Source of the DNA: Solen grandis
Lineage: Eukaryota; Mollusca; Bivalvia; Adapedonta; Solenidae
DNA length: 64,000 bases
NCBI GenBank assembly: GCA_021229015.1
Contig: CM037780.1
Span: 61,995,323-62,059,322 of the forward strand
Reading direction: 5' to 3'
Below the pieces are notes generated by a model. The model was not told where the DNA came from. It saw only the letters and a program-made list of their open reading frames with translations, and searched no databases. Shown here one piece after another: positions 19,610-32,497 of this stretch. The position numbers and the translations under genes are program-made. Position 1 is the stretch's first letter, and each line of letters starts with the position of its first letter.

Positions 19610-19991
19610 GAAACAAAACGGCCCTTTTCAGGGCCAACCGAAATGTCTCGAAATGTCATTTACAATTGTCAATCCCACTTTAACTTACATAACGTTAAGA
19701 AGTGGTCTTCTTTAACTAAGAAATAAAACATGACGTCAAAATGAAAATATCGCGTCATTGGAATGTTTGGTATGCAAGTTCATACTCTTTCTCTCTATCA
19801 GATCTTAAGTCATCCTAGTTAAATCTACCAGGTATGAAATGTTTTATTAAATCCAACATAAGGTACCATAAATCTTTTTTCGTATATACTCAAGGTACCA
19901 TAAATTTCCGTCGGTACCATACATTTTCGACTCGGTACCATAATTTTTTTTGGAAAAAAATCAGGGTACCATAGTGCCACCCTTCACTTCT
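19610..19991 (-). repeat. Right terminal inverted repeat
   Basis: Inverted copy of 3072-3453, ending ACTTCT (AGAAGT inverted) right before the GCCATG duplication. Differences from the left copy are scattered substitutions and small indels, including a shorter GA run. All five TATGGTACC motifs are kept. Confidence 0.95.
19620..19669 (+). terminator. Histone-type 3' stem-loop module (plus)
   Basis: GGCCCT-TTTC-AGGGCC (19620-19635), flank AACCGA, then TCTCGAAATGTCATT and ACAATTGT (19662-19669). It lies 15 bases after the stop at 19604, inside the right inverted repeat. Confidence 0.75.
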
Positions 19992-19997
19992 GCCATG
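19992..19997. repeat. Right target-site duplication GCCATG
   Basis: Matches 3066-3071 exactly. Confidence 0.85.
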
Positions 19998-22900
19998 TAT
20001 CTTCATTAGCTACAACATGCTGCATATACAACTATATAATACATTGCTTTGTATTAACTATACCGAATGGCACTCATGTAACGTTCCCAAAGGGAAACAA
20101 GAGATTGAACACGTGACAAGACATATCGGTATATGATATCATAATCTCTATGGTAACACTAAAATATTTCGTTTAACGATATGCTGACATTTCTGTTTCG
20201 CAATACATCATTGTATTATCTTATTTCTTCGTCTTATTTTAAGGCAATACACAATAAACCATGGCAACTTTATTTTAATTTCCCATTCTGTTGCTTTTTA
20301 TTTTAAAATATAATTAATACTTCTGCTGGTATAAGAAGGAATCCTTTTTTACATTGATCGCATGGTGTGTTAGCTATATTTGAAACAGTTGTCACTTCGT
20401 ATATTAAATAAAACAAGACATCTATAAAAACCTATTTTTTTTAGCTTGTTAAGCTTTCTGAAAATTTAAATTTGTCCTAAGTTTCAGTTGAAACTGTTAC
20501 ATTTTTGAAAAAAAACTTAATGTAGAATTGTATTTATGGTCAGTAAATGTTAAGCGATCGATTCGGAGTAATAAACGTATTTCAAATAAATGCAATAGAT
20601 ACAATCATTTCTTACAATTGTCAAGATGCCTGATAAGTCGAAAATATATTGGCATTGTAAAGGATGCAAACGTTTGTTGTGTACTTTTGAATATCAATTT
20701 ACCTGTATAGACAAGCATCGGAAAGAAACATAATGTAAACATCTGTAATTATCAAAACTCTTTGACTTAACCCAGAAATAAGGGATTGCCATTGTTGTAC
20801 TTTGTAACTGCTACATCCGATTTTGGGTGCTGGAATGTTGGAAGAAAATAGTCAATAAATATTAATATATTTTTCTCCCAGGCAGACACTCTGTAAAGAT
20901 ACACTCTTCAGAACAATTTTACAATTATACCCGAGTTTATCTTTTTATTTGAGAATGTTAGGTTTGACATATTAACATTTGCTTAAAAACGGACATGGAA
21001 ATGTTTGTCAAGGTAATTCAATACAAATTAATTTTCACAGTTTACATGTACAATACAGAAAAGGTATGTGGACTAAAAACTCTCGTATGTAAATAAATAA
21101 TGGCGAATTAAATGTTATCTCCCTCCCTTTCCCCTCTCTCTCATACACACATAGTTTGCTAGAGTTACATATGTTTAAACATATTTTATTCAAGAAATAC
21201 ATGTATATACAATTGCATATCGAATACATATAAAGTAAGAATTAGAACTTCATTAGGCATGAAATGCTTATAGAAATCTCTTTTCGTTGTGGTGTAAATT
21301 GCAGCTTATAAATTGGCTGTTTTAATATGACACAAAGAGAGTAGATGCATGTAGAAAAAAACAACAACATAAATACGATATATTTTCTTCACAAATTGCA
21401 ACATTTACATATATGAATTGAACGATTTACGACATTTTAGTGAAAGTAATATAATCAAAATATTACAGTGAGGGCCATTAGATGTAAGATGTAGTAGAAC
21501 AACATCAGTCATTCAAAGTGACAATAATACAATTTTCTTTTATGTTATAAAAGACAGAGCATCAAGAAGAACAGAATTTAAAAAAAAAATGATATAAAAT
21601 TACCATACACCCAAATATGTCACAAAAAACAACAAATTCATAAATTGATCAAGTTTGCATCTGCATTCATCAATTTCAATTAGGTATAATATTTTTATAG
21701 TCCAGATAGTATTAATTGACGAACAGTAGTAAAACCACTGGCAATAAAATCCCACTGTTGCTGACTAACGTGTCGGTGTTATGACATTTGATACTTATAA
21801 AAGGAAAGAAATATATGTAATTTTGTGCAGAAAATATACCATGTCGACATTTATATGTTTGATCAAACAAAACGAGTAACAGATACTGCAAAAATCGATT
21901 TCTTGGCATTATATATTACCTTTAATTTTATTTAACTGAAACCCGCTGAAGTCGGAATTTGATAATTTTTGTCCTAATGATAAATGAGCGATAGTTTTGG
22001 ACATTTCCTAATCTAGCAGAAAGATCTTGCCTGAGCAGAAACGCCAGTCACATCTCAAGAACAGACATCCGTGATGTATGTAAATATTTGAGATGCAAAT
22101 GACCGACGGTGCATACTGTATGTGAAATATTGTACAAATTAATTATAAAATAAAAGCGGCGACGCGAATCAGACATGACATGAGTACAAAAGTGACAACT
22201 TAGATAAGTCTGGATACATTCAGTGTCAAATATAGAAGATATGATTGCATCACTTTTCTTACGGGCGAGACAGTGATCCTTGGTCTCGTTTGAGATGCAT
22301 AATAGCCTTGCCATGCATTATTTTCAGATAATGCATTTGCTTATTATTTATACGATTTAAAATATGTAAAATAATTCTAAAAAAAAGTAAAACATGTAAA
22401 TAATCTGTAGTTTGACGGACAAACAAACAAGGGGCTGTGTTCAAAAAGCTACTTAAGTCAAAATTCAGATATTTCTGACTGAGAGTTATATATTAAATTT
22501 ATCAAATTATTCCCTCCATTTTGGTAAATTATATATTTTGTTTCAGCGTTGAATATTTGAGAAAATATCGGGTGATCGAATTTTTTTTGGATATTCTCAA
22601 TATATTCCCTTTGAAAAAATTATGAGAAAATCTTGCTTAGCATTTTCTCAAGCATAGATGCTGTTAATTGCTTTTAGATATAAAATCTAGATATCAACAT
22701 GTTTATCTATCATTTATATTTATAAGCTTAGACTATATATTCTCAATTTATTATCTTTGTATTATTAAGGAAAAGTCATGTTTACTATATTATCAAGTAT
22801 ACATAATTATTAAAATTTTAATAAAAATTCCATAGCCATGTAAAAACTTTGTATGACTATAAAAATAAACAGCTTACAATCGCAATTCCAATAACTGATA

Positions 22901-25689
22901 TAAAAACATTTCCAAACGATATAATTACACATATATGTATGCTTCAGATTATTGCATTAACTGATTGTACAATTTTATAAAGCAGTGCTTTCAAATGTCC
23001 GAAGCATGCAATCGACATATAACATATAATAGATAGCATGAGTGAGAATCGCTCAAAAAAGGAATTAGATATCCATGGAATCACAGTTGAATAATTTGAC
23101 GGAAATGCCAGAAAACCATGATGGATTTATTGTCGTTATCAATGACAGCTAATTTCTGAATGGTTGGTACCGTCTTGGATAATCTAGTGCCTCAAGCAAA
23201 AATACATAAAAAAATCATCTCAAAATAGCTGATTAAATAGACAAAAACATTAAATATAATGATATTGGATCATATAGAATACATCGATATATGTTTCTTT
23301 TTATTTCCACATATAATTTTGGAAATAAAAAGAAATAAAAAGCAACAACAAAAGAAAGAAAGAAACAAAACAAAACATAAAAAACAAACACAACAACAAC
23401 AACAAAACAGTACAATACTATATTGCAATACGTATAGGTAGCACTGTGGAAGCATGAATCTAGTCAAAGAAAGACATACATGTGTGTTGTTTTATTAAAA
23501 AAACAACAAGACGCTCTTGTTGGTCGAGCAAAGCGGGATGTCACGGGTCCACACACGTCCGCGACATACGAGGCCCTCATACATAAGAAAGTTTATTTCA
23601 TAAGTCAATAGGCCTTGGGCCCAGGAGACAATATACATCATACATAAACAGTACATGACGTAACATGGCAACAATACACAATACATATAAATAAAACTGC
23701 TGCTTTAGGTTTGACAATACATACAAAACATATTGATTAGTTGACCAGTTATAAAATAAATTAAGTGGATACTAATAATAATGCTCGTGTTTATGTAATA
23801 TTACGAGACCTATTATAACTAGGACATTATTATGATACATTTTTATGGAGAAGGCGCTGATTTTGCATGGTATACATATAGACCATAAATAAAATTCACA
23901 TCCACACTCACATTTACATAAAACTGACACACACACATCATATACAATATCAAATGCATGTAATATACAATATCAAATAATGTAATTTCTTATCTCGAAA
24001 GCTTTATATAAATAAATACTCAATTTCTTAATGGTATTTTCATTTTTTGATTCAAATAATTGAACAAATCTGTGCATGTTCGGGCGAAACCAATAGAATC
24101 GTGGTATAAATTGTTTGCGTATATTAATATATAGCTTACATATTTCGCAATATGTTAGAGGCAGCCCCATGCTTGATGTCCAGTAGCATAATCATTTGAC
24201 CAGGAGTGGTATCATTACACATGTCTATGGCGTGATACCGCAGTATGGCTATATCCGTCTCTAGCAGCGTCAACAAATGACAGATATAAACAATGTGAAC
24301 ACAAGAACATAAAAGAACATACGTTATTAAAACAAACAAACAAATAAATAAATTGAAAGGGAAATAATCACTACTTTTACATGAATTATAAGGCCATGGT
24401 AAACATTATGGTTTGTTACAATTCAACATCTCCTTTCTTCTTCTATACATAAAGTTAAATAAATTAACAACATCAAGTTTTTTACAGTGCTGTTAACAGA
24501 ACAAATTTAAACAGGTTAGGATTTTTTTATATATATAACGACTAGTTTTGTCGTAAATGGAGGCAGTATACATATTTTTTGACACCTAGTTCTTATAGTC
24601 ATTTACAGAATTCAAAATGTATTATTCCTAAAGAAATCCCTTACATGGCATGTATAGTTAAGGAATTGAACTAACAACTGAATCAACTCCTTTAGAATGA
24701 TGATGGTAGACAATGCCCATTGAATACTAGGTATTTGAATGATTTTAATTAGTAGACATTCCTATACTTACGATAAAAATGTTAGTAGAGATTACAACCA
24801 GCTGAAATATGAACTTCGAATTCACTAACCCTGATTTAATTGCATTTTCTTTGGTAAGTATGTAGTTGTTTTATCAAAACATTTTCAAAGATCTTTTAAA
24901 GACTAATTTGTAATGTATTATACTATTATTGAATAATATTCTTGCGTCTAATTTTGGTATGACTACATATGTGTAACAATTTTCTTACATTATTCTGAAT
25001 AACTATTTTAACAATCCAAAAGGCATAAACGGGACCTCGTTTTGTTTTACTTCTGAAATAATTTGCAACTGCATACTAGCGGCCCTTCACTCATGTTTTA
25101 TTCTCTTATAACAGATGACTTTCCGTTCCTGTCGCGACATTCACAAAATGCAGCAATGCCATAGGGGTAATTGATAGGGAAACAATATAATAAACTCACA
25201 ATTATACCGATACCTTATATAGGTTTCTTTTATACAATACACCTTAAAGTTGTGTTTTAGAACAGAATTTTTCTCATTTTAATTTCAATATCATTGGAAA
25301 CTATCTAATCTTAGAATGTTGTAATTTCCGGCAAACTTTATTTAAAGCGTCTAATCTCCCATCGGCACTGTCTATTTCAATTTCTTTACCCTGAAGCCGG
25401 GACAATAACTCCGACTGTAACCGTCTTTCTTACAGACTAGTTATTTTCCGCTAAATGGGAACAGAACAGATCAAACTGTTATATTAACGTCACTTACACA
25501 GTCACCATGTAATCAATTTCGATCAGATTTATTCGTAAATATATTTCTAATTCGAGGCTTTTCCACACACATACAAATACACAGACACAGACATATGTTT
25601 TGGTTTTTAACCAAAGTCTCGTAACTTTTCACGCGTGGAACACGCAATATAGGTGTCTGTGATATTCTTCATGGCGTTTATCACAGCTT
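19998..25689. other. Intergenic, no gene seen
   Basis: AT-rich with many stops in all frames. Contains A-rich and CAA-rich low-complexity DNA (23330-23410). No exon with splice sites and coherent protein sequence was found. Confidence 0.6.
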
Positions 25690-26137
25690 TTTAGCTCACC
25701 TGAGCACAACGTCGTTGCGTCGTCAACAATTTGCTTTAAACGACAGTTCCTCTGATACCGCTGTACAGAATTAGTTAAACTTGGCAGGGATGATCCTTGG
25801 TGAACCTTCACAAAAGGCAACCAAATGAATATTAAGAGTTTTTTTTAAATATAAATTTTCTTTTCTAAATATGTTACCTGATGGTAATGTTAATGACTTT
25901 TATCTTGCGATCAAGGCTGACTTGGTATCGATCACTATGTCCAATTATGGCCCTAAAAGTATAAAAAAAATGTCATATCTAATTTTATTCATATTCTAGC
26001 ATCCACATTATGATCATATATATACATAAAGTTTATAAACCAAGGATTTTTATGGTCCATAATATTAAAGAATGCCTTTAGAGCAGTGGTACTCAGGTGA
26101 GCGATATAGGGCCATCATGGCTCTCTTGTTTGTTTTT
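25690..26137 (+). repeat. Tandem-core interspersed element, TTTTAGCTC...CTCTTGTTT type
   Basis: Starts TTTTTAGCTCACCTGAGCAC and ends AGGTGAGCGATATAGGGCC...CTCTCTTGTTT. The same termini bound the element at 56932-57625. Non-coding. Confidence 0.65.
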
Positions 26138-26379
26138 CAAAAGAATTTTCTGATTTTCATATAAGGTATATAAAACAAACGCTCTGAATACGAAACTAGA
26201 AAAAAAGATAGGTCACCGTGCCAGTTTTTATGTTCCGTTCGTACATCCATAATACCCGAAACACTGAGATGGTGAACTTTAGCATACGCCATCACGGATC
26301 AGCTGTTACTTATTTTATGTCGAAACAAGTTCTCATTACTTATTCCTACCCCATTCAGCAGTTATTTGGCGGGCACATG

Positions 26380-26466
26380 GGATAAAAACCTTTGCCCAAA
26401 CGATGTTCGAACGCACAACCTTTTGAACCGTAGTCATACAAGATACCACTGCACCACGGCACTAAC
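26380..26466 (-). repeat. tRNA-derived SINE fragment (minus)
   Basis: On the minus strand it reads GTGCCGTGGTGCAGTGGTAT (A-box region) and GTTGTGCGTTCGAACATCG (B-box region). The A/B spacing fits tRNA, but the folding arms are degenerate. Confidence 0.5.
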
Positions 26467-26689
26467 AGTTTTCATCATATATATCATGTTTCAGTGTCAT
26501 GAATATTGTAAATAGGATGAGAAGAGTCCACGTTAAAGACAGTTCTTGTCTATATGAAAATATGATAGATGTTCTAAATCACACTTAAAACTTAATATTG
26601 AACATATAGGGGATTTACAATTGAATGTACTGTAATTTCGGTTTGTTTTTCTGCATTAATTCTATTTGTCGAATTTGAATTAAGGAACA

Positions 26690-26716
26690 GAGAGAGAGAG
26701 AGAGAGAGAGAGAGAA
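26690..26716. repeat. (AG)n microsatellite
   Basis: About 13 AG units. A GAA-rich and A-rich tract follows at 26876-26930. Confidence 0.9.
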
Positions 26717-28954
26717 AACAATATTTTTATATAAACAATTTTTAGGCATGACAAAAAATAAACAACTTTAAGGCATAACAAAATTAATTTAGAAATCGAA
26801 TATTGAATTTATTTGTGAGTTAAAACGAAAATTAATTTTCTTAATATCATGAATCAATTTCATCGCTATCTGAATAAGAAGAAGAAGAAGAAGAAAAAAA
26901 AAATGAAAAAAAAATGGTCATTTTTTTTAATAAAAAAAACATTATCTATCAGTAATTCATGTGTTAAACTCACCCTGAAGCTGTTTCATAAGACGAAAAA
27001 TCGTCTTAATTTAGCGTGTTATTAAACAGACATATTGCTGCTTTACTTATCTCTGTCTGACCCTTAATGTAATCAATAACAGGGGCATGTCATATATCAA
27101 TTTTCGATCTTTTCCCCTTTCATACAAGTTATATTTAAGATAAAATAATGAATGCAAGAATTCACTGTGACTCGAAATTTTCGTGAAATAAACAGATGGT
27201 CATTGAAAAGTATGAAATGTTCCCTCTAAATGTAACATTATACCATTAAGATAAAAAATAATAAAGGCAACACTCGAAAGTAAACATGTTCATATGCAAC
27301 TCCTCAACTACTAAGACATTGTTTGGCCACAATTTCATAACAATTTATACAAGCTCACATCGATTTGCAATGGTAGCACAGGACATTCCGATATATTTTC
27401 TGGGCGCTATTTACATGAAAAACTACATTATTTTGCCTTTTCTCAATTTACAGTTAATTTCCATTCTGAGCAATACTTCTCTGAAAAAAATCAGAGATGA
27501 CTGTAGAGCTTCGTTATGTCAACATACATATTTCGCATCAAATATTCCCAGAATCAGGGGCATCTAATACATGTAATTGTATGATTTGAATCATAAATAA
27601 TATGTCTGGAGAAACGTCTGTGACTCTATTGCCGTTGTAGTCATGTCATGTATTGTCTAAGGCCTATCCCAGGAGAGTTTAAGCGTTTTTAGAGACGACA
27701 GTTGAAATTTAGACTGTGCATTTTGTAAACGGGATAAATACGAGCATGGCGTTAGCTTGTTTATCAAAATATTTTCCTCTGCAGTGGTCACTCGATTCCT
27801 CAAGGTCGGACGGGATCAGCATAAACATTCGAAGAATTGCCATATTCGAGGAATCATTCATATGTCAAAATTCAATATATTTATATTTGTTGATACCTCA
27901 ACTTTATCTTTTCATTAATTATTTTGTTACGTTTAGACTTCAATAGTACCCTTTAAACATAGAATATATTTAACCATTACAAAAATAACTCGATTATAGT
28001 TTTCATTGCAAAAGTTAAGTCAGAAATAAGTTCTTTATCACCGATAATTTGATTGAAACCCTTTGTTTTAATTTGTGTAATTGCGCCATTGTGTATTTTT
28101 AACATTCTTGTAATAAACACTAAACATTTTTCCGTGGTTCTCCAAATTAATGATTACAGAGAAAAAAAACAACAACACACAAACAAACAACCAAAATAGG
28201 ATTCTTTAATGATAAATTATTAATTATGCAGACCCGTCACAGTTTGTTACATGATCAGTAGATGAAAAAATACGTTTTACATGTCCGTGTTGATATAACG
28301 ATTCACCTATGTACTCTCGGAGGTATGACGATGTGTGAAAAGGTGTGAATTACAGGGATAGGTGGTCATAGGGCTGGTGTTTGCTAGTCAATGAGATACA
28401 GATAGGTTTTGTTATCGACTTCGAGGAATTGCATAGAAATTATATAGAATGCTATTTGGGCCGGGGGGGAATAAGAAGGGCTAAAACAAGGGACCGGGCT
28501 TGTAGCTCGAGTCATCGCCGGTATTCAATGAATCGCCACATTGAGGAATCGCGTGACCACTGTATATGAAATTGATAATCCGAGCTAAGTATTTTTATAT
28601 ATTGCCCTATCACCATTTTTATGTACACATTAATGACGTGATGCACCTTAATTTCATATCAAATATCAATCACGTGAATCGGTATCTGAAACAAAGGGTT
28701 TTTATGTTCCGTACTTACTTTGAAAGTCTGAGCTATGAAATATATGAGCAAATAAAAATCATAGACGCTGATATGCAAGCTCTTATGAAGGCCTGTCCTG
28801 TTTGACACTGTGTCAATGCGTCAAAACTAGTCAAAATGAGGCGAGATTTAACGGTATAGTTGCTTTGATTTCTCTCGTAGAGTTTAAAATCACATTTGGT
28901 ATAAAAAAAATATGTACAGTATGCTAGACAATGCATAGTTATTTTTGTAGATCA

Positions 28955-29054
28955 NNNNNNNNNNNNNNNNNNNNNNNNNNNNNNNNNNNNNNNNNNNNNN
29001 NNNNNNNNNNNNNNNNNNNNNNNNNNNNNNNNNNNNNNNNNNNNNNNNNNNNNN
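28955..29054. other. Assembly gap (100 N)
   Basis: One hundred N bases. It may hide the first exon of the membrane-protein gene that follows. Confidence 1.
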
Positions 29055-29320
29055 TTGCAATGGTATGTTTTATTTCTTCAATGATATTAATTATGTTACC
29101 TTATCTGATTTGTGGAACTGGAATATTTTATCAATTCTCTTTCTCGTCTTTTTTTTTTTTTTTTTTTGACTTAATGTATACACGAATTATTTTGACATGC
29201 ATATGAGTATTTAAAGTTTGCGCTTTAAATAAAACAATTTAGTATGAAATAGAAATATGTTTTCCTGTCTGGATTATAAAGATAACAAGTTGTAAATAAT
29301 GATGAAAGCTTTTTTTTTAG

Positions 29321-32300
29321 GGTCTGTAGTTGACAACAGTGGTTTTCTGTCATGGCCACAAGCATTCGATAAATGCGGGGGAAAACACGCTCATCTTGGT
29401 TTTGAACAACCAGATGATGCTCTAGGTCGTACCAGTTATTGGACCTCATTGAGAAGGAGCTTCAGGATTAACTGGATACCTCAAAAAGGTATTGCCCTGT
29501 TTATTATTCTACACTTGTTCAGAAACGTATGGAAGATTTGTTTCTGCCAAGGTTTACCAAAGGTCGATTCTTTGATGAAACCAGCACATCGCTGCAACAA
29601 GATCGAAATCTATCTTCCCTCTTTCCTGAACACTACAAAGTAAAATCATTTAGAATTTTGAATGTTAGTGTACGGATAGAAGATAAAAACAAACTAAAAT
29701 ATTAAACCTGTTTGTTCGCTCAAACGCCATTATGAACATTTTATATGCATCTTTATAGATAAAACATATATTGGGTGTATGACCGTCAAGAGAGACAGTG
29801 TCTCTCAACTGATACTACAGGTGGACAACTGCTCACGGTCTCATCGGTATCTATATATGCTAAAAGGCCGGGCAAACATTTCAGGTGAGCTGTCTTACAT
29901 ATTGTATTTAAGATATAGACAAGTTCTTCAGTTAAATTAGGTAAAAAAGGGGGTTCTGTATGACACGGTGGATTGCAAGATGTAACCGTCGATCTAATTT
30001 ATTCAGGCTCTGATAAGATAAAGAACATACAAACATTTATTAAAAGTTTTATCAGGACATATCCTATTATGACAATAAAACACATTAAAGCTTTAAGAGA
30101 CATGAGGCATGTATACAGCAAATGTTATTTGAACATCCAGACAGTGTCTATTTTTCTCTAGCAATGGCACTTGAGACACTGAAACACAGTCGAAAGGAAG
30201 TGGGGGCATATTGATTTTGTCCGTCTGTCTGTAGACAACTTTAACTGTAGTCATACCTTGAAAGCAATAGATGATATGGACTTGAAACTTTAAATATACA
30301 GAGCTGGTGACTAAGAACAGTGATCAAGAACCATAACTCTACATGGTCTCATTCTTTTATTATTTTCCTTTATTTATTTTTACAATGGATTTTTTCCAGA
30401 GCATAACTGAAAAATACACAAGTAATTGAATTGAAATTCAAATTATATACAAATGTTGCCTAAGCAAACTGCAGTAACCAAGAACCATAACACTTCTGAA
30501 CCCATTATCTAATCATTTCCTTTTATTTTATTTTACAATGATTTATTTCCATTTTAATTATGTCCCTTTAATTAATTTTATAATCAATATTTGTCCAGAG
30601 CATTTAACCTTGATCTTAACTTGAAAACTATGCCTGGTATTGACTTGAAACTTTAAATATACATAAATGGTGACATGGCAAAGTGCAGTAACCAAATATC
30701 ATAACTCTCGGTCCCATTTTTAATAATCTATATCCTTTTTAAATTTTATAATGAAGTTAAGTCCAGAGCATTTACCATATGTGATAAAGGCTTCATATTT
30801 GGCATACCTAATCAGCAAAGGAAACCCTTTCAATTGACATCAGTTAATTTTCATCTGACCTTCCGGTGTGAGTCCCAGATGGGTTTAGCCTCAGTCGGGG
30901 ACACATCTTTTTTTATTACTTATTTGTTTAAAGTAGATACTGAAGGTGAAGTCTTAAGTCATACGTCAGGTAAGTAAATGGGTAATCAAGTGAATAAAAA
31001 TGGGCAAGTTCTTCTGGTTAGTCAACATATGCGGAAACATAGGAACCTGTACTTGCTACATGACTCAGCATCTATTTCCGGTACGTTAGCAGATACTTCA
31101 AGTGATTTAGCCGGAAGCAGGTACTTCAGAGTGGTCAGCAGGTTATTCATCACATCAAGACTAAATTATTGTATTATAAATCACAAATACACAATTTTAT
31201 TCGATTTTCTTTGATAAATTTTTAACAGTTTCTATCACTTACAAACAAATCTTCATTTTCTACTAAAAAAACTTTACAATAATTCTTTTTGCATTTATTT
31301 CAGATGATAATGAAGATGAAAATGTAGATAGAACGAGTCTACTGTTTTTTGTCTTGGCGGGGGCGGTAATCTGTGTGGTGATAGTTTTATCTTTTGCACT
31401 GATTTACAACCATTCTTTGAAACATCGGTAAGTTCTAGATGCATCATATAGATATTGTGTCAATTAAAGGTTGTTGAAATTCTGAAAATGCGACATGGGT
31501 CAGAAGAAGGTTTTGTTGATGCGAGTAAGGCGGAGAACACTCTTTAAAAAATCCCGAGCGTAACGTAATTGGACATATAAAAGAATGAATCGTCACGAGG
31601 CATTAATATAGGATATAAGTACTTGCGTCAAACATTATATATATGAACTGGTCTGAAACAGTTATTAGGAGCTTCATTAGGACTTATGAAATATTGATGA
31701 TAAGATGTACAATAGATAACAGGTGAATTTATGATAAATGAAATAACTCATTACAGAATCAAATAATTCCCAACACACTTTGACATCAGGGTGAACATTA
31801 TTTCTCTGAAAGCTCTAAACATTATAGTACATATATATGTATATCCATGTATTTTTGACGTTTTCATTTTGCCAGCGTGTGTCCACGAACGTAAAGAAAG
31901 TAAACAGTTTTCGGCAATGTCTTTACATATTCTGATTTTATTTTTCCATTAACGGAAGCTGAACAAACTAGAAAGACTGCCTAATCTGTTACCATGAATG
32001 CTAAAATTTACGTTTCATAACAAAACGGTGCTTTAATAAATCCAGCAATGGGTATCTAATTAATGAGCAGTTATGATTATTTGTTGCAGCAAAAAAAAAT
32101 GTTTGAAAATGCCCAGAAACCGTTTATGCTAATGGTCTCAATGATATTATACTGCATTTTATTTTGTAGCCTTGAACAGCGATTAGTTCAGATGGGTCAG
32201 TCTCAACAATCATCAATAAATGAAATTCCAGAAGATCCTTTCCAATTCCATTTACATGTTGTTTACCCAAATATACCCAAATATCCGAGACATCCTAGGA

Positions 32301-32497
32301 ACGATGTACAATCACATTCTTCAACATCAACGCAGCATTACGACGCAAGCTTTAACTTCTCCAGTTCTGATAACGACAGGAACACGACATACAGACTTCA
32401 GTCTTCCAGTCATTCAACAATATACAACATGTTAGGTATGAACAGCCTAACTCAAACTGGAGAAAGTATCCCTCGTCAAGAATCGTCATGCTTGTAA
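29321..32497 (+). CDS. Type I membrane protein, C-type-lectin-like ectodomain, ITIM-like tail (5' end missing)
   Basis: Five exons with matching phases: 29321-29488, 29759-29884, 30934-30969, 31304-31427, 32170-32497. The first two give a lectin-like/WSC-like ectodomain (FLSWPQAFDKCGGKHAHLGF, YWTSLRRSF, YIGCMTV, VDNCSRSHRYL). The third is a short linker. The fourth has one membrane helix (LLFFVLAGAVICVVIVLSF) followed by basic KHR. The fifth is a 109-residue Ser-rich tail with an ITIM-like VVYPNI. No signal peptide exon is visible; the gap at 28955-29054 or the upstream region may hold it. The fold assignment is tentative and an immune-receptor role is inferred. Confidence 0.65.
30190..30905 (+). 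repeat. Diverged tandem-core repeat in intron
   Basis: The segments CTTGAAACTTTAAATATACA (30281, 30643) and AACCATAACTCT-like (30329, 30482, 30699) recur three times at 150-215-base steps. It opens with GTGGGGGCATATTGATTTTG and closes near GTCGGGGACACA. Confidence 0.5.

Larger units (their letters stand above)
3072..19991 (+). mobile_element. Maverick/Polinton (adintovirus-like) element, complete but decayed
   Basis: A 16,920-bp element bounded by 382-bp inverted repeats that start AG, with a 6-bp target duplication. It carries the defining Polinton set: protein-primed polymerase B, retrovirus-type integrase with chromodomain, packaging ATPase, adenain-like protease, double jelly-roll major capsid protein and penton-like minor capsid protein. 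Flanking genes at both ends point partly outward and partly inward, with shared divergent promoters. Almost every long gene has frameshifts or in-frame stops and the two inverted repeats have drifted apart, so the copy is old and not autonomous. Base composition is visibly richer in G+C than the flanks. Confidence 0.97.

Noticed and set aside
3394..19669. Stem-loops belonging to captured host histone genes
   Set aside because: No histone-fold sequence (H1, H2A, H2B, H3, H4) is found in any frame next to the hairpins. The genes are unrelated small proteins.
3075..19988. Polinton ends at AGTGAAGGG/CCCTTCACT
   Set aside because: The repeats match from here inward, but no target duplication flanks these points. 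Moving out by three bases gives AG-starting ends and an exact GCCATG duplication.
3072..19991. Alternative genetic code or programmed stop read-through to explain the in-frame stops
   Set aside because: Frameshifts are equally common, all three stop codons are involved, and motif C of the polymerase is damaged. Simple decay explains all of it.
23233..23467. Open frames around 23233-23467 on both strands
   Set aside because: They arise from CAA/AAC-rich low-complexity DNA, with biased residues and no splice or start context.
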